DNA of 64,000 bases, taken from Pseudoalteromonas sp. 0303. Its GTDB lineage: Bacteria > Pseudomonadota > Gammaproteobacteria > Enterobacterales > Alteromonadaceae. Shown piece after piece: positions 56,088-64,000 of the stretch (its first letter is position 1; each line of letters opens with the position of its first letter). The position numbers were made by a program, and so were the translations under genes. Where the stretch lies: the NCBI RefSeq assembly GCF_013349995.1, contig NZ_JABVXF010000024.1:1-64000 (forward strand). The letters run 5' to 3'. The notes under the pieces were generated by a model. It was given only the letters and a program-made list of their open reading frames with translations. It was not told the origin of the DNA and did not search any database.

Positions 56088-57560
56088 ATGTTAAATCCAT
56101 TTGATATCGTAATTTTTGGGGGCGGCGGTGATCTTGCGTTACGTAAGTTACTTCCTGCAATGTATCGCGCTTATCAAGAGGGCAACCTTCCTCAAGGTTC
56201 TCGTATCCTTCCTACGGTACGTGAAGAAAGCAAACGTAAAGAATACATCGAAACAGCACATAAAGCGTTACAAGACTTTTTAGGTAAAGGTGAGTACAAC
56301 GCAAAAGATTGGAAAGCATTTTCAGCTTATCTTGTGCCAGTTGTAACGAATGTAACCGAAGCCGATGATGACTGGGATAAACTAAAAGATATCCTTGATG
56401 AACACGATGCTGATAAGTCTCGTGTTTTTTACCTTTCATTACCACCTGCAGTGTACGGTAGCTGTTGTGAAATCTTATCTAAGAAAGGTCTGATCACAGA
56501 AACGTCACGCGTTGTTGTTGAAAAACCGATTGGTTACTGTGGTGAGTCTGCTGAAGCAATCAATGCAAAAATTGCTGAATACTTCAAAGAAGAGCAAGTA
56601 TTCCGTATTGACCATTACTTAGGTAAAGAAACAGTACAAAACTTAATGGCACTGCGTTTTTCAAACTCACTGTTTGAAAACCTGTGGGATGCAAAATCAA
56701 TCGATAACATCCAAATCAGCTTATCAGAAACAGTGGGCCTAGAAAGCCGCGCTGGTTTCTACGATAAAGCGGGTGCATTACGCGATATGGTACAAAACCA
56801 CTTGTTACAATTACTTTGCTTAGTGGCAATGGAATCACCAAACAAATTAAACGCGAACAGCATCCGTACTGAGAAATTAAAAGTACTTGAGTCGTTACGT
56901 CCGTTAGTGGCTGAAGATGTTGATGCAAACATTGTACGTGGTCAGTATGTACCAGGTAACTTAGACGGTAAAATCGTCCCAGGTTACTTAGAAGAATTAA
57001 ACGAAGGTGCGAGCAAAACAGAAACTTTTGTTGCTATTCGTGCGCACATCGATAACTGGCGTTGGGCAGGTGTGCCTTTCTATCTTCGTACTGGTAAACG
57101 TATGAAAAAGCGTTGTGCTGAAATCGTTGTTGAATACAAAAAAGTATCTCACAACGTTTATACTGACAACGTAGGTAACATTGAGCCAAATCGTCTTGTT
57201 ATTCGTCTGCAACCAGAAGAAACAATTCAATTAACACTGATGTCTAAGCGCCTTGATAACCTTGAGATGCAATTAGAACCAGTAACCATGAACATTGAGT
57301 TATCGCAAGCGTACAGTAATGGTTTCCATTCAGATGCTTACAAGCGCTTAATGTTAGATGCCGCAGCAAATAACCCATCACTGTTTATTCACCGTGATGA
57401 AGTGCGTCAAGCATGGAAATGGATTGACCCAATCATTGAGCGTTGGCAAGAAAAAGGTGCACCATCGTTATACCGAGCTGGTACATGGGGCCCTGAAGAT
57501 GCAGATGAGCTTTTAGAAGAAAACAACCACGTTTGGTTTAACACAGGCGATAAGGCGTAA
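56088..57560 (+). CDS. zwf: Glucose-6-phosphate 1-dehydrogenase
   Basis: The 490-aa enzyme oxidises glucose 6-phosphate to 6-phosphogluconolactone with NADP. It has the nucleotide loop FGGGGDLALRKLLPAMY near residue 10 (the second residue of the usual GATGDL is Gly here), the substrate motif RIDHYLGKETVQNL near 175, and EKPIGYCG. It is six bases from pgl and co-transcribed. The Entner-Doudoroff genes edd and eda, often downstream in gammaproteobacteria, are not in the window. Confidence 0.96.
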   Translation: MLNPFDIVIFGGGGDLALRKLLPAMYRAYQEGNLPQGSRILPTVREESKRKEYIETAHKALQDFLGKGEYNAKDWKAFSAYLVPVVTNVTEADDDWDKLKDILDEHDADKSRVFYLSLPPAVYGSCCEILSKKGLITETSRVVVEKPIGYCGESAEAINAKIAEYFKEEQVFRIDHYLGKETVQNLMALRFSNSLFENLWDAKSIDNIQISLSETVGLESRAGFYDKAGALRDMVQNHLLQLLCLVAMESPNKLNANSIRTEKLKVLESLRPLVAEDVDANIVRGQYVPGNLDGKIVPGYLEELNEGASKTETFVAIRAHIDNWRWAGVPFYLRTGKRMKKRCAEIVVEYKKVSHNVYTDNVGNIEPNRLVIRLQPEETIQLTLMSKRLDNLEMQLEPVTMNIELSQAYSNGFHSDAYKRLMLDAAANNPSLFIHRDEVRQAWKWIDPIIERWQEKGAPSLYRAGTWGPEDADELLEENNHVWFNTGDKA

Positions 57561-57565
57561 TTAAG

Positions 57566-58276
57566 ATGGCAACAATTGTTGAAAAATTCTTTGCAAACAA
57601 AGACGAATTAACAGCTGAGCTTTCTTCAAGCCTTGAACAAAGCCTTGTTGCTGGTATTAAAGAAGATGGTCGCGCGGTACTGATGGTATCGGGTGGCTCA
57701 TCGCCAGCACCTGCTTATAAGCACTTATCAAACCTTGAGCTTGATTGGGCAAACATTGATGTTGCTATGGTTGATGAGCGTTGGGTTGATGCTGATCATG
57801 AAAAAAGTAATGAAGCATTTATCAAAAGCACGCTATTACAAAACCATGGCGCTGCAGCTAATTTCGTAACAATGAAAAATGACGCATTAACGGCACAAAA
57901 CGGTGTTGCTGAATGTGAAGCTGCATACAAAGCATTAAAGCGTCCTTTTGATGTGACAATTTTAGGCATGGGTCCAGATGGTCATACGGCTTCTCTTTTC
58001 CCTCATGCCGAAGGCCTTGAACACGGCCTTGCGACAGATGATTTAGTATGTGCAATTAACGCTATTGAAAGCGATGTAACAGGTAAAATCACTGAGCGTA
58101 TGACGTTAACTTTAGCTGCGATTGCAGACTCTAAAGTAGTGAAGCTTTTAATTAGCGGTGAAGAAAAGCTCGCTGTTTACAAGCAAGCGAAAGAGGGCGG
58201 TGCAGTTGCTGACATGCCTTTACGTGCTGTATTGAATCACCCACATATCAATATCGAAGTTTATTGGGCGCCTTAA
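57566..58276 (+). CDS. pgl: 6-phosphogluconolactonase
   Basis: The 236-aa cytosolic enzyme hydrolyses 6-phosphogluconolactone, the step after Zwf. Blocks are VSGGSSPAPAYKHLS, VDERWVDADHEKSNE, LGMGPDGHTASLFP and ITERMTLTLAAI. It is of the DevB type rather than the E. coli YbhE type. It ends the zwf-pgl operon with a strong terminator. Confidence 0.95.
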   Translation: MATIVEKFFANKDELTAELSSSLEQSLVAGIKEDGRAVLMVSGGSSPAPAYKHLSNLELDWANIDVAMVDERWVDADHEKSNEAFIKSTLLQNHGAAANFVTMKNDALTAQNGVAECEAAYKALKRPFDVTILGMGPDGHTASLFPHAEGLEHGLATDDLVCAINAIESDVTGKITERMTLTLAAIADSKVVKLLISGEEKLAVYKQAKEGGAVADMPLRAVLNHPHINIEVYWAP

Positions 58277-58298
58277 TCGCCCGATTAAACTCAATGTC

Positions 58299-58328
58299 AA
58301 AAGCGAGCTATTATGCTCGCTTTTTTGT
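58299..58328 (+). terminator. Terminator after pgl
   Basis: AAGCGAGC (58301-58308) and GCTCGCTT (58315-58322) form the stem, followed by a T-run. Confidence 0.9.
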
Positions 58329-58430
58329 TTTAAATTCTCATCTTTAACAAACGATTTTGCATAAATACGCTTTCTTTAAATAGCCCGATAAAGTGTTAGA
58401 CAAGTACAAAATGGCTCTATATAATTAAAA

Positions 58431-58444
58431 TGACAACGCTGTCA
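58431..58444. promoter_or_regulatory. LacI-type operator-like palindrome, receptor-distal site
   Basis: TGACAACGCTGTCA is the reverse complement of the sites at 54050 and 58862. It lies about 490 bases before the receptor start, downstream of the pgl terminator. Confidence 0.65.
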
Positions 58445-58861
58445 TTATTATTGGTTGTTATTCTCAACATCCCCTTTAACTCATTCTGCCCAGAAAAAGT
58501 TAAAAATAATTTGAACATGACAGCGTGCTTTTAGGATTAGGTTAGTTTTTTAAGCTAATTTATTGTTAGATAACAGGTTTTATATAACTTTTAGTTATGG
58601 TTAATAAACGTCCAATGGAAACTAAAGCTTACAAAAATACATGTAATTTTTAGCAAATTTCAAAAACTCATCCTTTTGGTCTTTTCATCTGCAATATCAC
58701 TCATGCTATATTTGCGCCGTTTATTTGTAACAATTCTTAAAAACTCAATATTAAATATTAGTTATATCAATAGCTTGATTATTTCGTTGTAAATTTTTTG
58801 CACAAATTAACCAAAAAGATGTAGCACAAATGTAATTTAGAGTGTATGGTTTGTTACTAAA

Positions 58862-58875
58862 TGACAGCGTTGTCA
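58862..58875. promoter_or_regulatory. LacI-type operator-like palindrome, receptor-proximal site
   Basis: TGACAGCGTTGTCA is identical to the pgi-proximal site. It lies about 56 bases before the receptor GTG, where a bound repressor could block the promoter. Confidence 0.7.
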
Positions 58876-58931
58876 TCATCACTGGGCAGAAGTGATATAA
58901 AAAACCAACAAAATGATTCAAGGGGAATCCT

Positions 58932-61526
58932 GTGTTAGCTAAAAATTTTAAGAAAAGCTTATTAGCAGTTAATATCGGCCTCGTAATGAGTGCTGGGTTC
59001 ACTGGCGCTGCATACGCAGCAGAAGAAACTAAAGTTCAAGAAGATGTTGAAGTAATTGAAGTTCGCGGTATTCGCCGTTCACTTGAAGCTTCAATGAATA
59101 CTAAGCGCTTTGCTGACAGCGTTGTCGATGCTGTTTCTGCAGAAGACATCGGTAAGTTTCCTGATGGCGATGTAGGTGAAGCACTTGGTCGTATTTCAGG
59201 TGTTGCTGTTAACCGTCAATTCGGTCAAGGTCAGCAAGTGTCTATTCGTGGTGCTTCAAGCCAATTAACACGCACACTTTTAAACGGTCAAACTGTTGCA
59301 TCAACAGGTTGGTATGACCAACAATCAATCGACCGTAGCTTCAACTACACGCTTTTACCACCTGAATTAGTTGGTGAAATCCAAGTTTATAAATCTTCTC
59401 AAGCTGACGTTGTAGAAGGTGGTGTTGGTGGTACTGTTATTGTTAACACTCGTAAGCCACTTGATCTTGACGCTGGTACAACTTTCTTAAGTGCAAAAGC
59501 CGACTACGGCACAATCTCTGAAGAAACAGACCCTCAAGTTTCTGGCTTATTTAGCTGGAAAAATGACGAAGAAACATTCGGTTTATTAGGTTCAGTATCT
59601 TGGGCTGAAACAAACTACCAACGTAACGGTATCGAATCACTGATCGGTTGGGGTGATATTGTTCCTACTACGTTCCAACAAGAGCGTGAGCGTACAGCAT
59701 TAAATGCAACTTTCCAGTATCGTCCTACAGAAAACCTAGAGCTAGGTTTAAACATTATGAGCCTTGAGTTAGATGCAAACAATGCAAATACCTCAAACTT
59801 CGTAATGTTCCCTGACGACAAAGAAGCAGCTTGTGAGCAAACAAATGCATCAGGTACATGTACTTTCTACCGTCGTACTGGTGAAGGCGCAAACCCAGGT
59901 TGGGTTCAAACTTGGGCACGTATCGCAAGCATGACATCTGACACAGCAGATTTCAGCCTTAAATACGAGGGTGACTATTTCACATTAAAAGGTCGTTTCG
60001 GTACAACTGAATCAGAAGGTGGTACAGACCTAACTGCAAACTACGGTAACTTCATCGGTGTTCCATCTGATTACGCTGGTACTTATGATGCTACTGGTGA
60101 TGTAATAAAAATTGATATCAATAACAAATACTTTGAAGCATCAGATTTTGCAGGTCCATTATCTCCAGCTGGTTGGGCACTTAAAAAGCAACCTAACACA
60201 GATGAAGAAACTTACGCACAGTTAGACCTTTCATTCCCTGTTGATTTTGGTGCTATCACAGCAATCAAAACAGGTTTCCGTTGGGCTGACCATGAAGTAA
60301 AACAAGAGACTTACTCAACTACGTTAGTTGATACATTACCAAGTGGTGATGGTGAGACTTACTACTCAGGTACAATGTCATCAGGTGCAGGTTTCACTTT
60401 ACCTGAGCCAGATTTTGACAAAATGGTAGCTGATGCACGTGCTGCAATTGCAAGCTTCGATAATGATTCAGCTGTATACCGCTCAGGTTACGGTACAATC
60501 GAAGAAGAAAACTTCGCAGTTTACGCAATGGCTGAGTTCTCTGCAGAATCTATCCGCGGTAACTTCGGTTTACGTTATATCTCTACAGATGCAGAATCAG
60601 ATTACTACGGTTTTGCAAATGGTGAGTACGAAAGTTCACTAAGCACAGATAAAGCGAGCTACAACGACGTATTACCTAGCATCAATATCGCATTCGATTT
60701 AGCTGAAGATGTAATTTTACGTACCTCTGCTGCACAGGTTATTGCACGTCCTAATTACACAGATATGTTCTCTGCATCATCTTTTGCAGGTTACGCTGAT
60801 GGTACAGCAAATAACGAAGTACTAACTAAAGGTAACGTAGGCCTTAACCCATTCAAAGCAACTCAAGCTGATTTAGGTATCGAGTGGTACTTTGATGGTG
60901 ACGGTATGGTAAGTGCAACTTACTTCTTCAAAGACATCACATCATTTGTTACTTCAAGCCAAATCTTGAATCAACAAATAGGTGTTGTAGACCCAGATAC
61001 TCAAGGTGATAACTGGACGCTATCTACTAAGCTTAATGCAAGTGGTGGCCAAATCGAAGGTATCGAGCTACAAATTCAAGATGGCTTTGACAGTGGCTTT
61101 GGTTACTCAGCAAACTACACATTCGTAGATGCACCATCAGAAGCTGAAAACTACCCAGATATGATCCCATTATTCTCAGATTCGTCTAAGCATACTGTGA
61201 ACTTAGTGGGTTACTATGAAACAGATACTTACTCAGCACGTTTAGCTTATAACTGGCGTTCAGAGTACATGATCCGTGAGCTACCTGGTTTCTATGGTAA
61301 CCGTGAGCACCAATCATACGGTACTCTTGATTTCAGTGCTAACTACAGCGTAACTGACAACATTGACGTAACGTTTGAAGCTGTTAACTTAACTGAAGAA
61401 GACAGCGTACAAATCGGTGTTGCTCCTTCTGATGCAGAAGTCGTTCCTGAGCTTCGTAACGGCTACCCAGCATGGAGCTTTGAAGGTGAAGCACGCTACA
61501 AGCTAGGTGTATCACTACGTTTCTAA
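58932..61526 (+). CDS. TonB-dependent outer-membrane receptor (Xanthomonas/Caulobacter type)
   Basis: The 864-aa receptor has a signal peptide ending near GAAYA, a TonB-box-like stretch (DVEVIEVRGIRRSLEASM), a plug domain (DGDVGEALGRISGVAVNRQFGQGQQVSIRG, LLNGQTVASTGWYDQ) and a C-terminal 22-strand barrel ending in GVSLRF with the terminal Phe. The plug matches the TonB-Xanth-Caul subfamily, which often imports oligosaccharides. The start is GTG with AGGGG six bases upstream. LacI-type operators precede it, so a carbohydrate ligand is likely; identity unknown. A terminator separates it from the halogenase-like gene. Confidence 0.92.
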   Translation: MLAKNFKKSLLAVNIGLVMSAGFTGAAYAAEETKVQEDVEVIEVRGIRRSLEASMNTKRFADSVVDAVSAEDIGKFPDGDVGEALGRISGVAVNRQFGQGQQVSIRGASSQLTRTLLNGQTVASTGWYDQQSIDRSFNYTLLPPELVGEIQVYKSSQADVVEGGVGGTVIVNTRKPLDLDAGTTFLSAKADYGTISEETDPQVSGLFSWKNDEETFGLLGSVSWAETNYQRNGIESLIGWGDIVPTTFQQERERTALNATFQYRPTENLELGLNIMSLELDANNANTSNFVMFPDDKEAACEQTNASGTCTFYRRTGEGANPGWVQTWARIASMTSDTADFSLKYEGDYFTLKGRFGTTESEGGTDLTANYGNFIGVPSDYAGTYDATGDVIKIDINNKYFEASDFAGPLSPAGWALKKQPNTDEETYAQLDLSFPVDFGAITAIKTGFRWADHEVKQETYSTTLVDTLPSGDGETYYSGTMSSGAGFTLPEPDFDKMVADARAAIASFDNDSAVYRSGYGTIEEENFAVYAMAEFSAESIRGNFGLRYISTDAESDYYGFANGEYESSLSTDKASYNDVLPSINIAFDLAEDVILRTSAAQVIARPNYTDMFSASSFAGYADGTANNEVLTKGNVGLNPFKATQADLGIEWYFDGDGMVSATYFFKDITSFVTSSQILNQQIGVVDPDTQGDNWTLSTKLNASGGQIEGIELQIQDGFDSGFGYSANYTFVDAPSEAENYPDMIPLFSDSSKHTVNLVGYYETDTYSARLAYNWRSEYMIRELPGFYGNREHQSYGTLDFSANYSVTDNIDVTFEAVNLTEEDSVQIGVAPSDAEVVPELRNGYPAWSFEGEARYKLGVSLRF

Positions 61527-61548
61527 TTTGATTTAGATAACGAAATTA

Positions 61549-61578
61549 AGAAAGCCCAGCTCGCACTGGGCTTTTTTG
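61549..61578 (+). terminator. Terminator between the receptor and the halogenase-like gene
   Basis: AAGCCCAG (61552-61559) and CTGGGCTT (61566-61573) form the stem with a T-run after. Read-through could still express the next gene, which starts 25 bases later. Confidence 0.9.
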
Positions 61579-61602
61579 TGAGTAAAAAGTGGGCGAGTAA
61601 AA

Positions 61603-63114
61603 ATGATAAAAAAAATCGCAATTGTTGGTGGCGGAACCGCAGGTTGGTTAGCCGCTAACCATTTGGGTCATGCGCTTTTGCAAAGTGGCATTGAGATCAC
61701 GTTAATCGAGTCTCCTAATATTGCCAGCATAGGTGTCGGTGAAGGTACTGTTCCTTCGATGCGCAACTCTTTGCAAAAGTTTGGTATCAGTGAAAGTGAC
61801 TTTATCAATGAATGTGATGTTACTTTTAAACAGTCAATCAAGTTTGTAAATTGGCTAGATAAACACAAACATGGTGCTAACTTTTACCATCATTTATTTG
61901 ATCACCCACATATATTCGGTGAGGAGTTAACGCAGCAGTGGCTTGCTGAGGGTAACGGTAATGATTACGCCGAGTTTGTTTCTAAGCAACATGCGTGTTG
62001 TGAAAATAACCTAGCACCGAAAACAATTGCGACACCGCAATATGCAGGTATCAATGGCTATGCCTATCATTTTGATGCTAAAAAGTTTGCTGCATTCTTA
62101 GGAAGCCATGCAACGCAACATTTTGCTGTAAAACACCTGTTTACAGAAATTAAAGATGTCAGCTGTGATGAGCAAGGTTTTATTACACACCTAATCGACT
62201 CAGAAGGTAACGCCTTAGAGTTTGACTTTATTATTGATTGCTCAGGCTTTTCGGCTGCCTTTATTGGGCAAAAACTAGGGGTGGGCTTTGTTGATAAGTC
62301 AGATAGTTTATTAACTGATACTGCAATCACATTGCAAGTACCGACACAAAGCGATGATGAAATACCGCCTTACACTATTGCTACGGCACACCAAGCCGGT
62401 TGGATCTGGGATATTGCGCTCACAGAGCGAAGAGGAGTGGGGTTTGTTTATTCATCTAAGTATATGAGCGATGAGCAAGCACACGCTAAATTGCATCATT
62501 ATTTAGGTAATAAATTTGAGCACTTAACGCCAAGAAAGATCCCAATGAAAGTAGGGCATAGAGAAAAAATGTGGCACAAAAACTGTGTCGCTATAGGACT
62601 GTCGCAAGGATTTGTTGAGCCACTTGAAGCAACTGCCATCTTAATTGCAGACTTTTCTGCGGGGTTATTAGCAAAGCGTTTTCCGCGTACCCGAGATGAC
62701 ATTAACTTAGTTGCTGATGATTATAATCAGCAGGTGAATTATGTATGGCAACAAACGTTCGATTTTATAAAAATGCATTACTGTATTTCGGATAGAACTG
62801 ATTCAGCCTTTTGGCGTGATAACAAAAAAGCCGACCAGTTATCAGACAAACTAAAAAATAACCTAGCACGCTGGCATCGCTTTACACCAGTACGCGAAGA
62901 CTTTGCCAGTAAGTTTGATTTATTCGACTTAGAAAACTACTTATATGTATTGTTTGGTATGCATTATGTACCTGCCAAACAGCAATCTAAGCAGGGCGAC
63001 AATCAACAAGTTGCTGAATTTAAACAGCAACGCGTCAAGCAGTTATTAAGCGAGCTACCTAAGCACAGAGAACTATTAGATAAAATAAAGAAATTTGGCT
63101 TACAGAAGTACTAA
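61603..63114 (+). CDS. Tryptophan-halogenase-family flavoprotein
   Basis: The 503-aa protein has the FAD motif GGGTAGW at residues 9-15, IGVGEGTVPSM, a Lys in FKQSIKFVNW (K76, K80) at the place of the catalytic Lys of PrnA/RebH, WIWDIAL in place of WxWxIP (Pro replaced by Ala), and GFVEPLEATAI with the conserved Glu. Paralogues next to TonB receptors in Alteromonadales and Xanthomonas sugar loci have no proven substrate; halogenation of free tryptophan is not implied. A partner flavin reductase is not seen nearby. No cupin or SapC gene is in the window, but the right edge is close. Confidence 0.85.
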   Translation: MIKKIAIVGGGTAGWLAANHLGHALLQSGIEITLIESPNIASIGVGEGTVPSMRNSLQKFGISESDFINECDVTFKQSIKFVNWLDKHKHGANFYHHLFDHPHIFGEELTQQWLAEGNGNDYAEFVSKQHACCENNLAPKTIATPQYAGINGYAYHFDAKKFAAFLGSHATQHFAVKHLFTEIKDVSCDEQGFITHLIDSEGNALEFDFIIDCSGFSAAFIGQKLGVGFVDKSDSLLTDTAITLQVPTQSDDEIPPYTIATAHQAGWIWDIALTERRGVGFVYSSKYMSDEQAHAKLHHYLGNKFEHLTPRKIPMKVGHREKMWHKNCVAIGLSQGFVEPLEATAILIADFSAGLLAKRFPRTRDDINLVADDYNQQVNYVWQQTFDFIKMHYCISDRTDSAFWRDNKKADQLSDKLKNNLARWHRFTPVREDFASKFDLFDLENYLYVLFGMHYVPAKQQSKQGDNQQVAEFKQQRVKQLLSELPKHRELLDKIKKFGLQKY

Positions 63115-63126
63115 TTTGATTAACTG

Positions 63127-63153
63127 AGCTGGCTAAAAAAGTATTAGTCAGCT
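63127..63153. terminator. Possible terminator between the halogenase-like and DUF6445-type genes
   Basis: AGCTGGCTAA (63127-63136) and TTAGTCAGCT (63144-63153) pair with one mismatch around a mostly A loop. No T-run follows; weak. Confidence 0.35.
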
Positions 63154-63863
63154 TAGCTAATTCTAAAAAATGAAGAGATAGATAAACGGCTGTTGCTTAT
63201 ATCATTGCTGTACTCTTTGTGATTAAAAAGAGCTGCGCTATGCAATAGGTTGCTCTTATAAATTACGAGCCTATTAATCTTCGCTTCAATATCCACCACT
63301 TTTTCAAAAAGCGCTGTTGTTTCATTTAAATAGCCTTGATGAGTTGCGCTGTGTTTTTCTGTATCAGCAATCATGTTATGCACGCTATTTTGGTTATCAG
63401 CTGTCACTTTAATAATATTCTCAGGCAGGTATTTGTATATGCCTGTGCCGCCCCATTCTTTAGGAGATAAATAATGCACTGCTGCAAATGTTTTATCATC
63501 CGTTGAATCAATATGTGGCATACGCTGTAAGGTATTTAATTCATCCGCATTTTGAGTAACTAATGAAAGCTTACAGCGGTGAAGATATAAATTATTTTCA
63601 CCGCTTGTAATGATCCCTTGCTCTAAAAGCTCGTTAAGTAGCTGCTCAAAGGCTCGGTAATAAGGCGCAGGCATTTCATCTCGTTTGCCTGGGTAAAGTG
63701 TGCCATCGCTGCCAAAAGGCTGGAAATAGGCCGTATCTGTGGCAAATTGATAAATAGGCTCAACGCTGTGTAAAAAGTCATCAACAATAATGACAGTCTC
63801 ATTAATTTCAGCAATAAACACTTGGCTTACTTTATAGTCTTTATTTAATTGATAGCCTTCCAT
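63153..63863 (-). CDS. DUF6445-type putative Fe(II)/2-oxoglutarate-like oxygenase
   Basis: From the ATG at 63863, which has AAGG about seven bases upstream, the product is 236 aa. It has a HxD pair in RMPHIDSTDD, FAAVHYLSPKEWGGTGIYKY, a distal His in YKSNLLHSAAL and an Arg in SRLSISSFF: the facial triad and 2-oxoglutarate-binding pattern of the dioxygenase fold. I recall such proteins as DUF6445 and as frequent neighbours of TonB-receptor/tryptophan-halogenase-like pairs. Earlier starts at 63905 or 63884 lack a ribosome binding site. It is convergent with the halogenase-like gene. Activity and substrate are unknown. Confidence 0.7.
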   Translation of the reverse strand: MEGYQLNKDYKVSQVFIAEINETVIIVDDFLHSVEPIYQFATDTAYFQPFGSDGTLYPGKRDEMPAPYYRAFEQLLNELLEQGIITSGENNLYLHRCKLSLVTQNADELNTLQRMPHIDSTDDKTFAAVHYLSPKEWGGTGIYKYLPENIIKVTADNQNSVHNMIADTEKHSATHQGYLNETTALFEKVVDIEAKINRLVIYKSNLLHSAALFNHKEYSNDISNSRLSISSFFRIS

Positions 63864-64000
63864 TGTCTGCCTTAGTCTCCCCATAATTGTTGAATATACT
63901 AACAAAAATAGTGGCTTATGCGTGATAATATTTACTTGTTTATAGCTTGTTTTTTCATCATTTGGGGTTGATTGGTAATGTAGGTAAATTTGTTAATTTA

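Larger units (their letters stand above)
58277..58931. other. 655-bp regulatory region upstream of the TonB-dependent receptor
   Basis: No gene is seen. It holds the pgl terminator, a full LacI-type palindrome at 58431-58444, a half-site (TGACAGCG, 58518-58525) and a second full palindrome at 58862-58875. It is strongly AT-rich. The length and the spread sites suggest looping control of the receptor gene. Confidence 0.6.

Noticed and set aside
61603..63114. Natural-product cluster with a true tryptophan halogenase
   Set aside because: No peptide synthetase, polyketide synthase, flavin reductase or tailoring genes adjoin it; the neighbourhood is a sugar-type TonB receptor locus.

Overview
The window looks like chromosomal core sequence of a marine gammaproteobacterium of the Alteromonadales, most likely Pseudoalteromonas or a close relative. 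This is inferred from gene order (rpsT | murJ-ribF-ileS-lspA-fkpB-ispH; bamD | rluD-pgeF-clpB; bcp-gcvR | bamC; bepA-arsC-wrbA), low to moderate GC, a TonB-dependent receptor next to a tryptophan-halogenase-like gene, and a short repeat with tacccaaaccacc-type ends. No rRNA, tRNA, CRISPR, prophage or intact insertion sequence was seen.

Layout. 0.1-5.5 kb: a two-domain acyltransferase resembling OlsF, a 2-hydroxyacid dehydrogenase, a 44-residue secreted or membrane microprotein, smrA with a 261-bp MITE-like element just upstream, two small membrane proteins and a receiver-only response regulator. 5.6-13.4 kb: rpsT facing the murJ-ribF-ileS-lspA-fkpB-ispH run. 13.4-26.4 kb: an AlgZ/AlgR-like two-component pair followed by the type IV pilus minor pilin cluster (pilV, pilW, pilX, pilY1, a second pilX-pilY1 pair, pilE, and two GspH/FimT-type pilins on the opposite strand). 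26.5-32.2 kb: glnB, bamD, rluD, pgeF and clpB. 32.2-40.6 kb: an Aer-like chemoreceptor, gshA, an SLT-like lipoprotein, queC, queE, bcp, gcvR and bamC. 40.7-48.9 kb: a YjiH-type membrane protein, a PagL-like lipid A deacylase, an orphan MlaC-like protein, an ankyrin membrane protein, the arsC-wrbA-DUF2069 operon, bepA and an unknown gene. 49.0-52.7 kb: a TusA-like protein, a PerM/AI-2E-type permease, and one 751-residue protein joining a cysteine desulfurase, a persulfide-dioxygenase-like domain and a rhodanese. 52.8-63.9 kb: a LacI-family regulator, pgi, zwf-pgl, a TonB-dependent receptor, a tryptophan-halogenase-like flavoprotein and a DUF6445-type putative oxygenase. Palindromes of the form TGACARCGYTGTCA recur upstream of pgi and of the receptor.

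How the genes work together. The AlgZR-like pair sits where it could control the pilus genes, as AlgZR does in Pseudomonas aeruginosa. The doubled pilX-pilY1 pair suggests two alternative pilus-tip adhesins. The LacI regulator, its operator-like sites, pgi, zwf-pgl and the receptor look like a sugar uptake and catabolism regulon. The desulfurase-dioxygenase-rhodanese fusion would put cysteine sulfur release, persulfide oxidation and sulfur transfer on one chain, and is the most unusual single gene here. The PagL-like and MlaC-like genes, with the possible ornithine-lipid synthase at the left edge, point to outer-membrane lipid remodelling.

All similarity statements come from reading motifs and lengths. 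No database search or alignment was run.
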